From Dendrocalamus latiflorus (lineage: Eukaryota > Streptophyta > Magnoliopsida > Poales > Poaceae): a DNA stretch of 64,000 bases. Under the pieces are notes generated by a model that worked only from the letters and a program-made list of their open reading frames with translations, searched no databases and was not told the DNA's origin. Location of the stretch: positions 1,468,681 to 1,532,680 of the forward strand of contig CM029617.1 of the NCBI GenBank assembly GCA_017311315.1. Direction: 5' to 3'. The position numbers and the translations under genes were made by a program. Positions 11,451-22,023 of the stretch are shown here, in pieces (positions within the stretch are counted from its first letter, which is position 1; each line of letters starts with the position of its first letter).

Positions 11451-12011
11451 AGAAGTGGTATCAGAGCAGGCTCTTGACCGTAGGTTGAGACCTAAGGCAA
11501 ATTAGGAAGCGATTTTATCGCAAAACTTAATTTAAAGCCATAAAAAGGATTTACGAAAAATATAAGTATTATTGCTGTCTTTTCCCTCTCTTGTTGCTAC
11601 CTTATCCATCTTAGTTTACTTCCGCTTAAGTTTTACTTTCGCAAAATGTTTACTGCTTTGCTCGTCTAGCTTCAAAATTTCGTTTCTCGGCAGCTGGAGG
11701 AGTAGCCGTCGTTCGCTAGACTAGACTGACCCTGAGTAGTAGTGGTGCTTTTGTAATGTAAAGCAGGTGAAATCATGAACCCTAAGAGGTTTGTGTGCCA
11801 CTTGCATATTGTAAATATATGTTCATTATCCTTGTATATTGTTTGCTTAATTATCAGTAATCCCTCTCAGTTCAAAGCTTTCTCCTGTCCCCTTTTCGCT
11901 CTCGTTCTTACCTTTTTCATCCTATACTTACCTTAAAAATTCAATGTCTTACTTATCTACTCCTGTTCTCCAAAGCCGCTGCAAAGCTGATCTCAAATTC
12001 CCAATTGGCAG
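11451..12011 (+). other. Gypsy untranslated leader with primer-binding site
   Basis: Holds the initiator-Met tRNA primer-binding site at 11456-11467 and about 540 bp of non-coding leader before the gag ATG. The bases just before the ATG ('ttggcag') resemble a splice acceptor; no donor was assigned. Confidence 0.75.
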
Positions 12012-13103
12012 ATGGATCCAACACAGCAGAGTGGTCAGACCAACAGGCAGGGTGCACCTGCCACAGATCAAGCCCAGATGTCAGAAAAGCCAAGAGAATC
12101 ACTATCACAGTTTATTGTCAAGGTGACACCCGAAGAGTCAGTGACAGCGTCAAGCGCAACTACATTGAAGTTTATAGCCTTCCTGCAAACTCAACCCCCG
12201 ATATTCCCTTCAACAACAGGGTCACTGAATGCAGATGACTGGTTACAAGATATTGAGAGAAGAATGAATACTATCCAGTGTACAAATAAGGAGAAGGTTA
12301 TCTTTGCCACCTATCAGTTGTCCGAGCCCGCAATTACTTGGTGGAATGCTATCGAGTGGATGCACCCAAATAAGGAAGACATTACCTGGGAAGACTTTGT
12401 GAAGAGATTTCGCCAAGCCTGCATTCCTCCTGAAGTTATCGCAGGAAAATATCAGGATTTTCTCGATCTTCAACAAGGAGAGAACTCCATCACAGCATAT
12501 CTACAGCAGTTCCATCAGTTATCCCAGTATGCTCAAGAAGAGATTGATACTGAAGCCGGAAGGATGGAGTGCTTTATGAAAGGCCTACGACCTAGTATGA
12601 GACAACGCCTTCAGTCCATGAAGTTTTCAAGCCTATTAAGCCTAGTTGATCGAGCTCTCCAATTAGAAGAAAGACCAGGTTACGTGAAAGTTATGAAACG
12701 AAAGCAGCCTTCGCCTCCTTCACCAACGGCTTGTTTTCACTGTGAACGGGATGGACATTACCGCTGCCAATGCCCACTGAAGTCCTTACCTACAGAAGAA
12801 GCTAGAAAGCAAGCAAAGAGGCAGACATCAACATCACGTCCGCCACCGATGGAAGAAGAAGAATCCTACCCTGAGAAGACCCAGTCTGAACAGTCTCAGC
12901 AGTATGCCACTCCCTCACCACTCGCCATCAAGTGCCTCACCTGCGGTGGCAAGCATCTTACTAGCAGCTGTCCACGAAGGACAGACGCATGCTTCCATTG
13001 TGGAGAGAATGGACACTACAAGCATCAATGTCCCAGGAGGAGTCTGTCATCAGAAGCAGCTAAACTCCAAGCCCAAAACCAGCATACAGTCAAGAAAATA
13101 TGA
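12012..13103 (+). CDS. gag: Gypsy Gag polyprotein (intact, three zinc-knuckle-like motifs)
   Basis: 363 codons, ATG to TGA, no interruption. Residues from about 70 to 220 carry the retrotransposon Gag capsid signature (TYQLSEPAITWWNAIEW, then EDFVKRFRQACIPPEV, then MECFMKGLRP). Three Cys/His motifs follow. The first (CFHCERDGHYRCQC) and third (CFHCGENGHYKHQC) are C-x2-C-x4-H-x4-C. The middle one (CLTCGGKHLTSSC) has C-x2-C-x3-H-x4-C, one residue short. Gag forms the particle shell and the knuckles bind the element's RNA. The frame ends here instead of running on into pol. Openness of gag while pol is broken suggests gag was kept under selection or only recently freed from it. Confidence 0.92.
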   Translation: MDPTQQSGQTNRQGAPATDQAQMSEKPRESLSQFIVKVTPEESVTASSATTLKFIAFLQTQPPIFPSTTGSLNADDWLQDIERRMNTIQCTNKEKVIFATYQLSEPAITWWNAIEWMHPNKEDITWEDFVKRFRQACIPPEVIAGKYQDFLDLQQGENSITAYLQQFHQLSQYAQEEIDTEAGRMECFMKGLRPSMRQRLQSMKFSSLLSLVDRALQLEERPGYVKVMKRKQPSPPSPTACFHCERDGHYRCQCPLKSLPTEEARKQAKRQTSTSRPPPMEEEESYPEKTQSEQSQQYATPSPLAIKCLTCGGKHLTSSCPRRTDACFHCGENGHYKHQCPRRSLSSEAAKLQAQNQHTVKKI

Positions 13104-13655
13104 GCTAGGCAGAACAAGAAATGAGATGATGTACTTTTGGTTATCCTTTTGTAAGCTAGAACTAAATGGATGTCTGTAAATTACTTTAACTAAGGCTTGT
13201 GGCAAGACTATGAAAATGTATGAAAACCATCTGTGTAAAATGTAATGGATGAGAAGTTCATGTTACAATGAAGTTGATCCTAACGGACCCAGACATATAT
13301 GTGGCCCTGGTACTGCATAATTCAGCTAAGTGTGAACCTGTAGCATATACCCAATGATGATATGCAGGTACAAGTGAGAAGGAGTCAAAGTCAATCCAGC
13401 AGAGGTTAAAGCAGATTTACTGCAGCCAGATATGCAAGGGCTAGATGCCATTTGGGCATGAACTGACTAGCCAATAATAAAGGCAAGGTAGTTTGTGAGA
13501 TCAAAACAGTATCATTGGTAACCTTTGAAGGTCAGAAAGTGGGGGGGGAAAAACGAACGACGAGAAGTATTGAAGGATGCAAGAAAGCGCATGATCAACA
13601 TGCTAGCAGTCACACCAGATCAAGTGCAAGAATACCCTGATGTATTTCCAGAGTA
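13104..13655 (+). pseudogene. Remnant of the Gypsy protease region before the Copia insertion
   Basis: Near 13450 a frame reads GMN, stop, LANNKGKVVCEIKTVSL, which is the block after retropepsin in Gypsy pol (usually GMDWL); the Trp codon is TGA. Further on, VTPDQVQEYPDVFPE (about 13608-13653) is the linker before reverse transcriptase and is followed by a stop. The Asp-Ser/Thr-Gly active site was not found, so the protease is deleted. Confidence 0.7.
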
Positions 13656-13660
13656 ATTGC

Positions 13661-15072
13661 TGTTGGTGATATGCCCTAGAGGCAACATGGAGATGTTGAA
13701 TATATCACATACTATGTTTATGATACATTGCTTTGTTCCTTGAAATAGACATTATCATTATTGATCAATGAGTATGTGACTTATTCATGAGACTCTTAAT
13801 GCCAAAATGTTGCTATTTCTAAATGATCCCTGATCATATATCATATGAGGAACATATATGATTCAAAGATCAGCATATGTATTGATTGATGATCATGTCT
13901 CATGGATCATGGTATGGAGATACCAAATCAATAATATGGACATGTGTTAGTGAACATATGTTGGATAGACCCGCCATGAGACACTGCAGAGATTCCATGT
14001 GTCATTAGTTGGTCTCAAGTAGTGTTTATGTAGAATCGTTAGACTTGAGATCATCATGGTTCCCAACATGCGTAGTAGCCTATTTTGGGACTACTAACCA
14101 CTACTCCGTAACTGGGTAGTCATAAAAGTAGTCTTCGGGTTTGCTATGAAACATGTAGTGGGATGTGAATGATCAAGATAGAATTTGCCCCTCCTTATGG
14201 GAGAGATATCTCTGGGCCCCTCGATGTAATGGATTATGAAAGTGCATGGCCATGCCAATGTGATTGAGGAGTCAATCACAAGTTTATAATCCATCACGGA
14301 ATCGAGAGAGTGATTGAGCCATTAAGAGGATGACACAGGTCTCGCCTTGAGCTTAATCTATATCGTGAGGCAAAAGGATTCGTACATGAGAACATTACAG
14401 GTTCAGCCGATATGATCTTTACGTATACTTTGGGGTTAATATGTCTTGCTAGAGGCCGCTATTAACAGGGTGACCGGAAAGGTGTTTCCGGGTCGCGACC
14501 AAGTATACGTGAACCTACAGGGTCGCACACTTAACGGGTTGGAACACTAATTCGAATGTGATTCGGATGTGGGCTCAATTCGGATAGAGATCCGGATAGA
14601 CTCCTATTGGGCCTCGGTCCACGAGGCCCAAGTGAGGAGGTCTATATATTTGGAGGCGGGGGGGCTGAGGGATGTACGCATATGTTCCTCCCGAACAAAA
14701 CCCTAGCCGCCACCTCCCGAGCCAAACCCTAGCCGCTCGCGAGTGCTGGTACACTCGCGATCGGAGTTCCAGCCCCGGACGTGTGGATACCGGTGGAGGC
14801 GCTGCTCGTTGCGGCGTTGATCGGCATCAACAAACTACAGATTGGATCTGCTCGTGGTGTGGTTGATCGCGTGGAGGAGACGATCTGTTCGGGACGATCG
14901 GCTACTTCCACTACTACCTCGACGCGCGTGGTTGGATCGGCTTCTCCAACTCTTCTTCCGCTGCGCTGCGCGTCTAGTGGTAACGATCTATGATCCCTTC
15001 TTAGCATGATGTCCTGGTGTGCGCGGTAGAAATTTTTATTTTCTGCTATCGTAGCCTACGCGCGTTCCTTCA
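13661..15072 (+). repeat. 5' LTR of the Copia element
   Basis: 1412 bp, TG...CA. A perfect 8-bp-stem hairpin (gggcctcg-gtcca-cgaggccc) lies at 14609-14629, about 13 bp before a TATA-like 'tctatatatttgg' near 14641. Confidence 0.94.
14641..14650 (+). promoter_or_regulatory. Candidate TATA box of the Copia LTR
   Basis: TCTATATATT just downstream of the 14609-14629 hairpin; the same sequence in the 3' LTR is at about 21524. Confidence 0.5.
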
Positions 15073-16563
15073 GTGGTATCAGAGCCATCTTGCTTAGTTT
15101 GCGATCTGGATCAGCGCATATGATGATATGCGGTTGTAGTAGATTGGATCTATTACAGTCTAGATCAGTCGGTTCATGTGATGAATCGATGGTAGCACGG
15201 GTTGATGAGATCAATCGGTGAATAGGGGTTGGATGAGGCGCAGATTGTATCACTACTAGTGCCCTAGAGATTGTCTCGGATCGGCATAAGGTGGTTATGT
15301 CGAATACTAGTAGGATACGAATCTGATAGCCTCGGGCCAGTGGGAATACTAGTGCCCTAGAGATTGTCTCGGATCGGCATAAGGTGGTTATGCCGAATAC
15401 TAGTAGGTTACGGATCTGATGGCCTCGGCCCAGTGGAAAAACTAGCATCCTAGAGAATGTCTCGGATCGGCATAAGGTGGTTGTGCCGAATAGTTTTTCC
15501 ATTGCGATTTCATAGATTGGATCTGTAAATTTCGTAGGGTGTTCAGGGCGCTGCCCTGAAACCCGCGGGGGGCGGCCCCCCCCTCGACCCCCCGCCCGCT
15601 GACCGGCCAGCGGGACCGCCGTGCGTACCCGCCTTGTATAGCGTCTTGGGTTCTCATCGTTAGGTAGAATACGATTCTACGTCTAACTTGTTTTTGCAGA
15701 GAATGACGTGAATAGTATGGCCCTATATCTTATTGGAATGTATGAGATGTATGTGATGCATGTAACATTCGTTCATGGCCTGCGTGTCATGATTATTTCA
15801 GCTATTGTTAGCTGTCTATATTGTATTTAACGACCTGCGTGTCGACCTTAATGCTTGAATCTATCTTTGTAATCTTCAATTTCTAGCTATTATAGGTAGT
15901 AGCCTAGTTTTGAGGTTACAAGCTTTCAAGCATGGTGGCCTAAAGGAGTGATGTGGAGGATGGAGATCGTCTACACCTACATGGAGATGGAGATCACCAT
16001 TTGTTTGGGCCATACTACTTCACAGTTAAATGTGTTTATCTGTGATATTATCTATCTTATTCTTATGCAATGTTTTTGTCATATGTTGCTTTGGTAGGAT
16101 AGAATCCCTCATAAAATTAGGTGTTCATGCCCTTCCATATGTTGCACCAAAAGATAATGATCACCGCATGGTAGGTCTACCAAAGTAGAGTGCCGTCGGT
16201 TATCATCATTATTTGGGGTAGATGTCGGACATCTACATGCGGAAGCATTTGGTTTACTTAACAAGGTTATCAAAACAGTTTTGGACCTTGGGGCATAGAT
16301 TGGGGCCGGGGCATGTTGATGTCACCCAACAAGCAAGAGTCACATAGGGATGTGATTAGCAAGGTGTTGCTTACCCATGTCACTAGTTTTCTAGCCGTGA
16401 TGCCAAAGCTCACTAGGAATTAGTGAAATGAGGTTCTTGACCCACTATGTAACTTAGAGGGAGTTTTGTTGCAAAACACATAGTGGGAGTCTTTTGTTAA
16501 ATTGTTTAATAAAAGATGAACATAAACATAGTGCTAAACTTTGCATATTCTTTGTTGTAGATC
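15073..16563 (+). other. Copia leader with primer-binding site and 93-bp tandem repeat
   Basis: TGGTATCAGAGCC at 15074-15086 is the primer-binding site. A 93-bp repeat starts at 15255, 15348 and 15441 (the last partial, to about 15502). A GC-rich block (about 15545-15620) follows, then about 900 bp of non-coding leader before the ATG at 16564. No other reading frame is convincing. Confidence 0.8.
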
Positions 16564-19500
16564 ATGTCAACTAATGCCGCATCCAGTTCTTTTAATTTGC
16601 GATCTATTCTTGAGAAAGAAAAACTCAATGGAACGAACTTTATGGATTGGTATCGCAACTTGAGAATTGTTCTCAAGCAAGAGCGCAAGGAGTATGTCCT
16701 TGAGTCTCATTATCCTGATGACTTGCCTGATAATGCTACTGCGGCTGCACGGAGAGCTTATGAGAAGCAAACGAATGATTACCTTGATGTGAGCTGTCTC
16801 ATGCTTGCCACAATGTCCTCTGAGCTTCAGAAGCAATATGAGAACACAGATGCCTACAATATCATTGTGGGGTTGCGTGGTATGTTTGAGAACCAAGCAA
16901 GGGCTGAGAGGTTCAACACTTCAAAGTCCTTGTTTGCGTGCAGGCTTGCAGAAGGGAATCCCGTCAGCCCTCATGTGATTAAGATGATTGGCTACATTGA
17001 GAGTCTGGAAAAGCTTGGTTTTCCCCTTAGCCAAGAGTTGGCTACTGATGTGATTCTCCAGTCGCTCCCCCCGAGCTTTGAGCCATTCATACTGAACTAT
17101 CACATGAACAACATGGATAAGACCTTGGCAGAGTTGCATGGGATGCTAAAAGCTGCCGAGGAAAGCATTAAGAAAAGCAGCAATCATGTGATGATGATGC
17201 AGAAAGGCAAGGGCAAGCCCAATGTCAAGAAAGGCGCGGTCAAAAGAAAGTTAGCTCCCGATGAGATCGCGAGCAGTTCTAAGGCCAAGCAAGTCAAGAA
17301 GGGCGCTGCTCCTAATGCAGATTGTTACTACTGTAAGCAATCAGGTCATTGGAAAAGGAACTGCCCAAAGTACTTGGAGGATCTTGAGAAGAAGAAGGGA
17401 AGTACGACTTCCTCTCCAGGTATAAATGTTATAGAGATCAATCTTGCTACTTCATCCACTGATTCTTGGGTATTTGATACCGGATCGGTTGCTCACCTTT
17501 GCAAATCGTTGCAGGGGCTAAGAAGAAGTAGAAGTTTGAGGAGGAGCGAAGTGGATCTTCGCGTTGGCAATGGAGCAAAAGTTGCTGCGGTCGCTGTTGG
17601 CACCATGCCATTGTCTTTACCTTCAGGATTAGTTTTGGAATTGAATAATTGTTATTGTGTTCCATCTCTTTCCAAGAACATTATTTCTGCTTCATGTTTG
17701 CAAGCAGAAGGTTATGACTTTAGATCTGTGAACAATGGTTGTTCTCTTTATTTCAAAGATATGTTCTATTGTCATACTCCATTGGTGAATGGGTTATATG
17801 TTCTTACTCTTGAAGAGTCACCGGTCTATAACATTAATGCAAAGAGGCAACGTTCGAATGATTTGAATCCCACGTTTATTTGGCACTGTCGCTTAGGTCA
17901 CATAAATGAGAAACGCATGGAGAAGCTCCATAGAGATGGTATTCTGCACTCATTTGATTTTGAATCATTTGAGACATGCGAATCTTGTTTACTTGGCAAG
18001 ATGACAAAGGCACCTTTCACCGGTCAAGGTGAACGGGCAAGTGACTTATTGGCACTCGTACATTCTGATGTATGTGGACCAATGAGCTCAACAGCCAGAG
18101 GTGGTTTTCAGTACTTCATAACTTTTACTGATGATTTTAGTAGATATGGGTATATCTACCTGATGAAGCATAAGTCCGAATCCTTTGAAAAGTTCAAAGA
18201 ATTCCAAAATGAAGTGCAAAATCATTTAGGCAAGACAATCAAGTTTCTACGATCTGATCGTGGAGGCGAGTATTTGAGCCATGAGTTTGGCAATCATCTG
18301 AAGGATTGTGGAATTGTTCCACAATTGACTCCGCCAGGAACACCTCAATGGAATGGGGTATCTGAACGGAGAAATCGCACCTTATTAGATATGGTGCGCT
18401 CCATGATGAGCCAAAGTGATTTTCCGTTGTCTTTTTGGGGGTACGCTCTTGAAACAGCCGCTTTCACACTAAACAGGGTTCCATCAAAATCAGTAGAAAA
18501 GACACCATATGAGATGTGGACAGGACAACGTCCTAGCTTGTCTTTTCTTAAGATTTGGGGATGTGAGGCTTATGTAAAACGTTTACAATCTGATAAGCTC
18601 AGTCCTAAATCTGATAAATGCTTCTTTATCGGGTATCCTAAGGAAACAAAAGGATATTACTTCTATAATCAAGGAGAAGGCAAAGTGTTTGTCGCCCGGC
18701 ATGGTGTCTTCTTAGAGAAAGAGTTTCTCTCAAGAAGGGATAGTGGGAGCATGGTGCAACTTGAAGAAATTCGGGAAACACCTGAAAACGTTTCAGCTCC
18801 TACAGAACCACAACAGGATGAACAAACTGTTGAAGAACCTGTTGTGGACACACCGGCACCACGTAGGTCAGAGAGGTCACGTCGTGCACCTGAAAGGTAC
18901 ATGTTCTTGACTACTCAACAACGGGACATATTGTTGTTAGACAACGATGAGCCTAAGACCTATGAAGAAGCGATGGTGGGACCAGACTCTGAGAAATGGC
19001 TTGAAGCCATGAGATCCGAAATTGAATCCATGCACAGTAATCATGTTTGGAACTTGGTTGATCCACCTGATGGTGTTAAAACCATTGAGTGCAAATGGAT
19101 TTTCAAGAAAAAGATAGACATAGATGGAAATGTTCACATCTATAAAGCGCGATTGGTGGCCAAAGGTTTCAAACAAATTCAAGGTGTTGATTATGATGAA
19201 ACTTTTTCGCCCGTCGCAATGATAAAGTCTATTCGGATCATTCTAGCGATTGCTGCATATTTCGACTATGAAATATGGCAAATGGATGTCAAAACAGCTT
19301 TCCTTAATGGAAATCTGAGTGAGGATGTGTACATGACACAGCCCACGGGTTTTGTCGATCCGCAATCAGCTGGAAAGATATGCAAGCTGCAAAGATCCAT
19401 TTATGGATTAAAGCAGGCATCTCGGAGTTGGAACATTCGTTTTGATGAAGTAATCAAAGGGTTTGGTTTCATCAAGAACGAAGAAGAGCCTTGTGTTTAC

Positions 19501-20523
19501 AAAAAGGCTAGTGGGAGCGCACTCGTGTTTCTGGTCTTATATGTGGATGACATATTACTGATCGGAAATGACATTCCTATGCTCGAATCTGTTAAGTCTT
19601 CATTGAAAAATAGTTTCTCTATGAAAGACTTAGGAGAGGCGGCATATATTCTGGGCATCAAGATCTATAGGGATAGATCAAGAAGGCTAATTGGATTAAG
19701 CCAAGATACGTACATTGACAAGGTGTTGAAAAGGTTCAACATGCAGGATTCCAAGAAAGGCTTCCTACCTATGTCACATGGTATACATCTTAGCAAGAGT
19801 CAGTGTCCTAGTACACCTGATGAGCGGGATAAAATGAATGCGATTCCATATGCTTCGGCTATGGGATCCATTATGTATGCCATGCTTTGTACACGTCCAG
19901 ATGTCTCGTATGCTTTAAGTGCTACAAGTAGATACCAGTCAGATCCAGGTGAAAGTCACTGGATTGCCGTAAAGAACATCTTGAAGTACTTGAGAAGAAC
20001 TAAAGATGTGTTCCTCGTCTATGGGGGTGAGGAAGAGCTCGTTGTAAATGGTTACACCGATGCTAGCTTCCAAACTGACAAAGATGATTTTAGATCGCAA
20101 TCTGGATTTGTGTTCTGCCTGAATGGCGGTGCGGTGAGCTGGAAGAGTTCCAAGCAGGAGACGGTTGCTGATTCTACAACAGAGGCCGAGTACATAGCAG
20201 CTTCTGAAGCTGCTAAAGAGGCTGTTTGGATCAAGAAATTTGTTTCTGAGCTTGGTGTGGTGGCTAGTGCCTCCAGCCCAATGGACCTCTACTGTGACAA
20301 TAGTGGGGCCATTGCGCAAGCCAAGGAGCCTAGATCGCACCAGAAGTCCAAGCACATTCTACGGCGATTTCATCTCATCCGCGAGATTGTGGAGAGAGGC
20401 GATGTGAAGATATGCAAAGTACAAACGGATTTGAACATTGCAGATCCGTTGACAAAGCCGCTTCCCCAGCCAAAGCATGAGGCTCACACTAGGGCAATGG
20501 GTATTAGATACCTACATGGTTGA
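16564..20523 (+). CDS. Copia Gag-Pol polyprotein (intact, 1319 aa)
   Basis: Domains in order, rough residues: Gag (20-230); zinc knuckle CYYCKQSGHWKRNC (255-268); protease with DTG (about 304); GAG-pre-integrase HCRLGH..CESCLLGK (440-480); integrase core with Asp in HSDVCGP (about 501), Asp in LRSDRGGEY (about 564) and Glu in NGVSERRN (about 600); reverse transcriptase (about 810-1060) with YVDDILL (about 993); RNase H (1160-1300) with TDAS, TEAEY and YCDN. It ends LTKPLPQPKHEAHTRAMG before a short tail. Every catalytic residue I looked for is present, with no stop or frameshift, so this single polyprotein could supply all enzymes for copying and insertion. The start is the first ATG in the frame. 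Confidence 0.95.
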   Translation: MSTNAASSSFNLRSILEKEKLNGTNFMDWYRNLRIVLKQERKEYVLESHYPDDLPDNATAAARRAYEKQTNDYLDVSCLMLATMSSELQKQYENTDAYNIIVGLRGMFENQARAERFNTSKSLFACRLAEGNPVSPHVIKMIGYIESLEKLGFPLSQELATDVILQSLPPSFEPFILNYHMNNMDKTLAELHGMLKAAEESIKKSSNHVMMMQKGKGKPNVKKGAVKRKLAPDEIASSSKAKQVKKGAAPNADCYYCKQSGHWKRNCPKYLEDLEKKKGSTTSSPGINVIEINLATSSTDSWVFDTGSVAHLCKSLQGLRRSRSLRRSEVDLRVGNGAKVAAVAVGTMPLSLPSGLVLELNNCYCVPSLSKNIISASCLQAEGYDFRSVNNGCSLYFKDMFYCHTPLVNGLYVLTLEESPVYNINAKRQRSNDLNPTFIWHCRLGHINEKRMEKLHRDGILHSFDFESFETCESCLLGKMTKAPFTGQGERASDLLALVHSDVCGPMSSTARGGFQYFITFTDDFSRYGYIYLMKHKSESFEKFKEFQNEVQNHLGKTIKFLRSDRGGEYLSHEFGNHLKDCGIVPQLTPPGTPQWNGVSERRNRTLLDMVRSMMSQSDFPLSFWGYALETAAFTLNRVPSKSVEKTPYEMWTGQRPSLSFLKIWGCEAYVKRLQSDKLSPKSDKCFFIGYPKETKGYYFYNQGEGKVFVARHGVFLEKEFLSRRDSGSMVQLEEIRETPENVSAPTEPQQDEQTVEEPVVDTPAPRRSERSRRAPERYMFLTTQQRDILLLDNDEPKTYEEAMVGPDSEKWLEAMRSEIESMHSNHVWNLVDPPDGVKTIECKWIFKKKIDIDGNVHIYKARLVAKGFKQIQGVDYDETFSPVAMIKSIRIILAIAAYFDYEIWQMDVKTAFLNGNLSEDVYMTQPTGFVDPQSAGKICKLQRSIYGLKQASRSWNIRFDEVIKGFGFIKNEEEPCVYKKASGSALVFLVLYVDDILLIGNDIPMLESVKSSLKNSFSMKDLGEAAYILGIKIYRDRSRRLIGLSQDTYIDKVLKRFNMQDSKKGFLPMSHGIHLSKSQCPSTPDERDKMNAIPYASAMGSIMYAMLCTRPDVSYALSATSRYQSDPGESHWIAVKNILKYLRRTKDVFLVYGGEEELVVNGYTDASFQTDKDDFRSQSGFVFCLNGGAVSWKSSKQETVADSTTEAEYIAASEAAKEAVWIKKFVSELGVVASASSPMDLYCDNSGAIAQAKEPRSHQKSKHILRRFHLIREIVERGDVKICKVQTDLNIADPLTKPLPQPKHEAHTRAMGIRYLHG

Positions 20524-20543
20524 CTCTAGTGCAAGTGGGAGAC

Positions 20544-21955
20544 TGTTGGTGATATGCCCTAGAGGCAACATGGAGATGTTGAATATATCACATACTATGT
20601 TTATGATACATTGCTTTGTTCCTTGAAATAGACATTATCATTATTGATCAATGAGTATGTGACTTATTCATGAGACTCTTAATGCCAAAATGTTGCTATT
20701 TCTAAATGATCCCTGATCATATATCATATGAGGAACATATATGATTCAAAGATCAGCATATGTATTGATTGATGATCATGTCTCATGGATCATGGTATGG
20801 AGATACCAAATCAATAATATGGACATGTGTTAGTGAACATATGTTGGATAGACCCGCCATGAGACACTGCAGAGATTCCATGTGTCATTAGTTGGTCTCA
20901 AGTAGTGTTTATGTAGAATCGTTAGACTTGAGATCATCATGGTTCCCAACATGCGTAGTAGCCTATTTTGGGACTACTAACCACTACTCCGTAACTGGGT
21001 AGTCATAAAAGTAGTCTTCGGGTTTGCTATGAAACATGTAGTGGGATGTGAATGATCAAGATAGAATTTGCCCCTCCTTATGGGAGAGATATCTCTGGGC
21101 CCCTCGATGTAATGGATTATGAAAGTGCATGGCCATGCCAATGTGATTGAGGAGTCAATCACAAGTTTATAATCCATCACGGAATCGAGAGAGTGATTGA
21201 GCCATTAAGAGGATGACACAGGTCTCGCCTTGAGCTTAATCTATATCGTGAGGCAAAAGGATTCGTACATGAGAACATTACAGGTTCAGCCGATATGATC
21301 TTTACGTATACTTTGGGGTTAATATGTCTTGCTAGAGGCCGCTATTAACAGGGTGACCGGAAAGGTGTTTCCGGGTCGCGACCAAGTATACGTGAACCTA
21401 CAGGGTCGCACACTTAACGGGTTGGAACACTAATTCGAATGTGATTCGGATGTGGGCTCAATTCGGATAGAGATCCGGATAGACTCCTATTGGGCCTCGG
21501 TCCACGAGGCCCAAGTGAGGAGGTCTATATATTTGGAGGCGGGGGGGCTGAGGGATGTACGCATATGTTCCTCCCGAACAAAACCCTAGCCGCCACCTCC
21601 CGAGCCAAACCCTAGCCGCTCGCGAGTGCTGGTACACTCGCGATCGGAGTTCCAGCCCCGGACGTGTGGATACCGGTGGAGGCGCTGCTCGTTGCGGCGT
21701 TGATCGGCATCAACAAACTACAGATTGGATCTGCTCGTGGTGTGGTTGATCGCGTGGAGGAGACGATCTGTTCGGGACGATCGGCTACTTCCACTACTAC
21801 CTCGACGCGCGTGGTTGGATCGGCTTCTCCAACTCTTCTTCCGCTGCGCTGCGCGTCTAGTGGTAACGATCTATGATCCCTTCTTAGCATGATGTCCTGG
21901 TGTGCGCGGTAGAAATTTTTATTTTCTGCTATCGTAGCCTACGCGCGTTCCTTCA
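20544..21955 (+). repeat. 3' LTR of the Copia element
   Basis: Matches 13661-15072 with a constant offset of 6883, no indel. Confidence 0.94.
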
Positions 21956-22023
21956 ATTGCCAGGCAGATCCCCTGACAGACAAGTAGAAGTTGTTATAGA
22001 ATTGATTCCAGGCACAAAACCAG

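Larger units (their letters stand above)
13661..21955 (+). mobile_element. Complete, apparently autonomous Copia LTR retrotransposon nested in the Gypsy
   Basis: LTRs of 1412 bp (13661-15072 and 20544-21955) begin TGTTGG and end CTTCA. The target duplication is ATTGC (13656-13660 and 21956-21960). A Met-tRNA primer-binding site is at 15074-15086, and a purine-rich tract (AAGTGGGAGAC) lies just before 20544. One uninterrupted gag-pol frame has integrase before reverse transcriptase, which is Copia order. LTR start and leader resemble the BARE/Angela group of grasses, but that assignment is from memory. The LTRs keep a constant offset of 6883 and look identical where compared, so the insertion is recent and later than the Gypsy template it disrupts. 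Confidence 0.94.
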
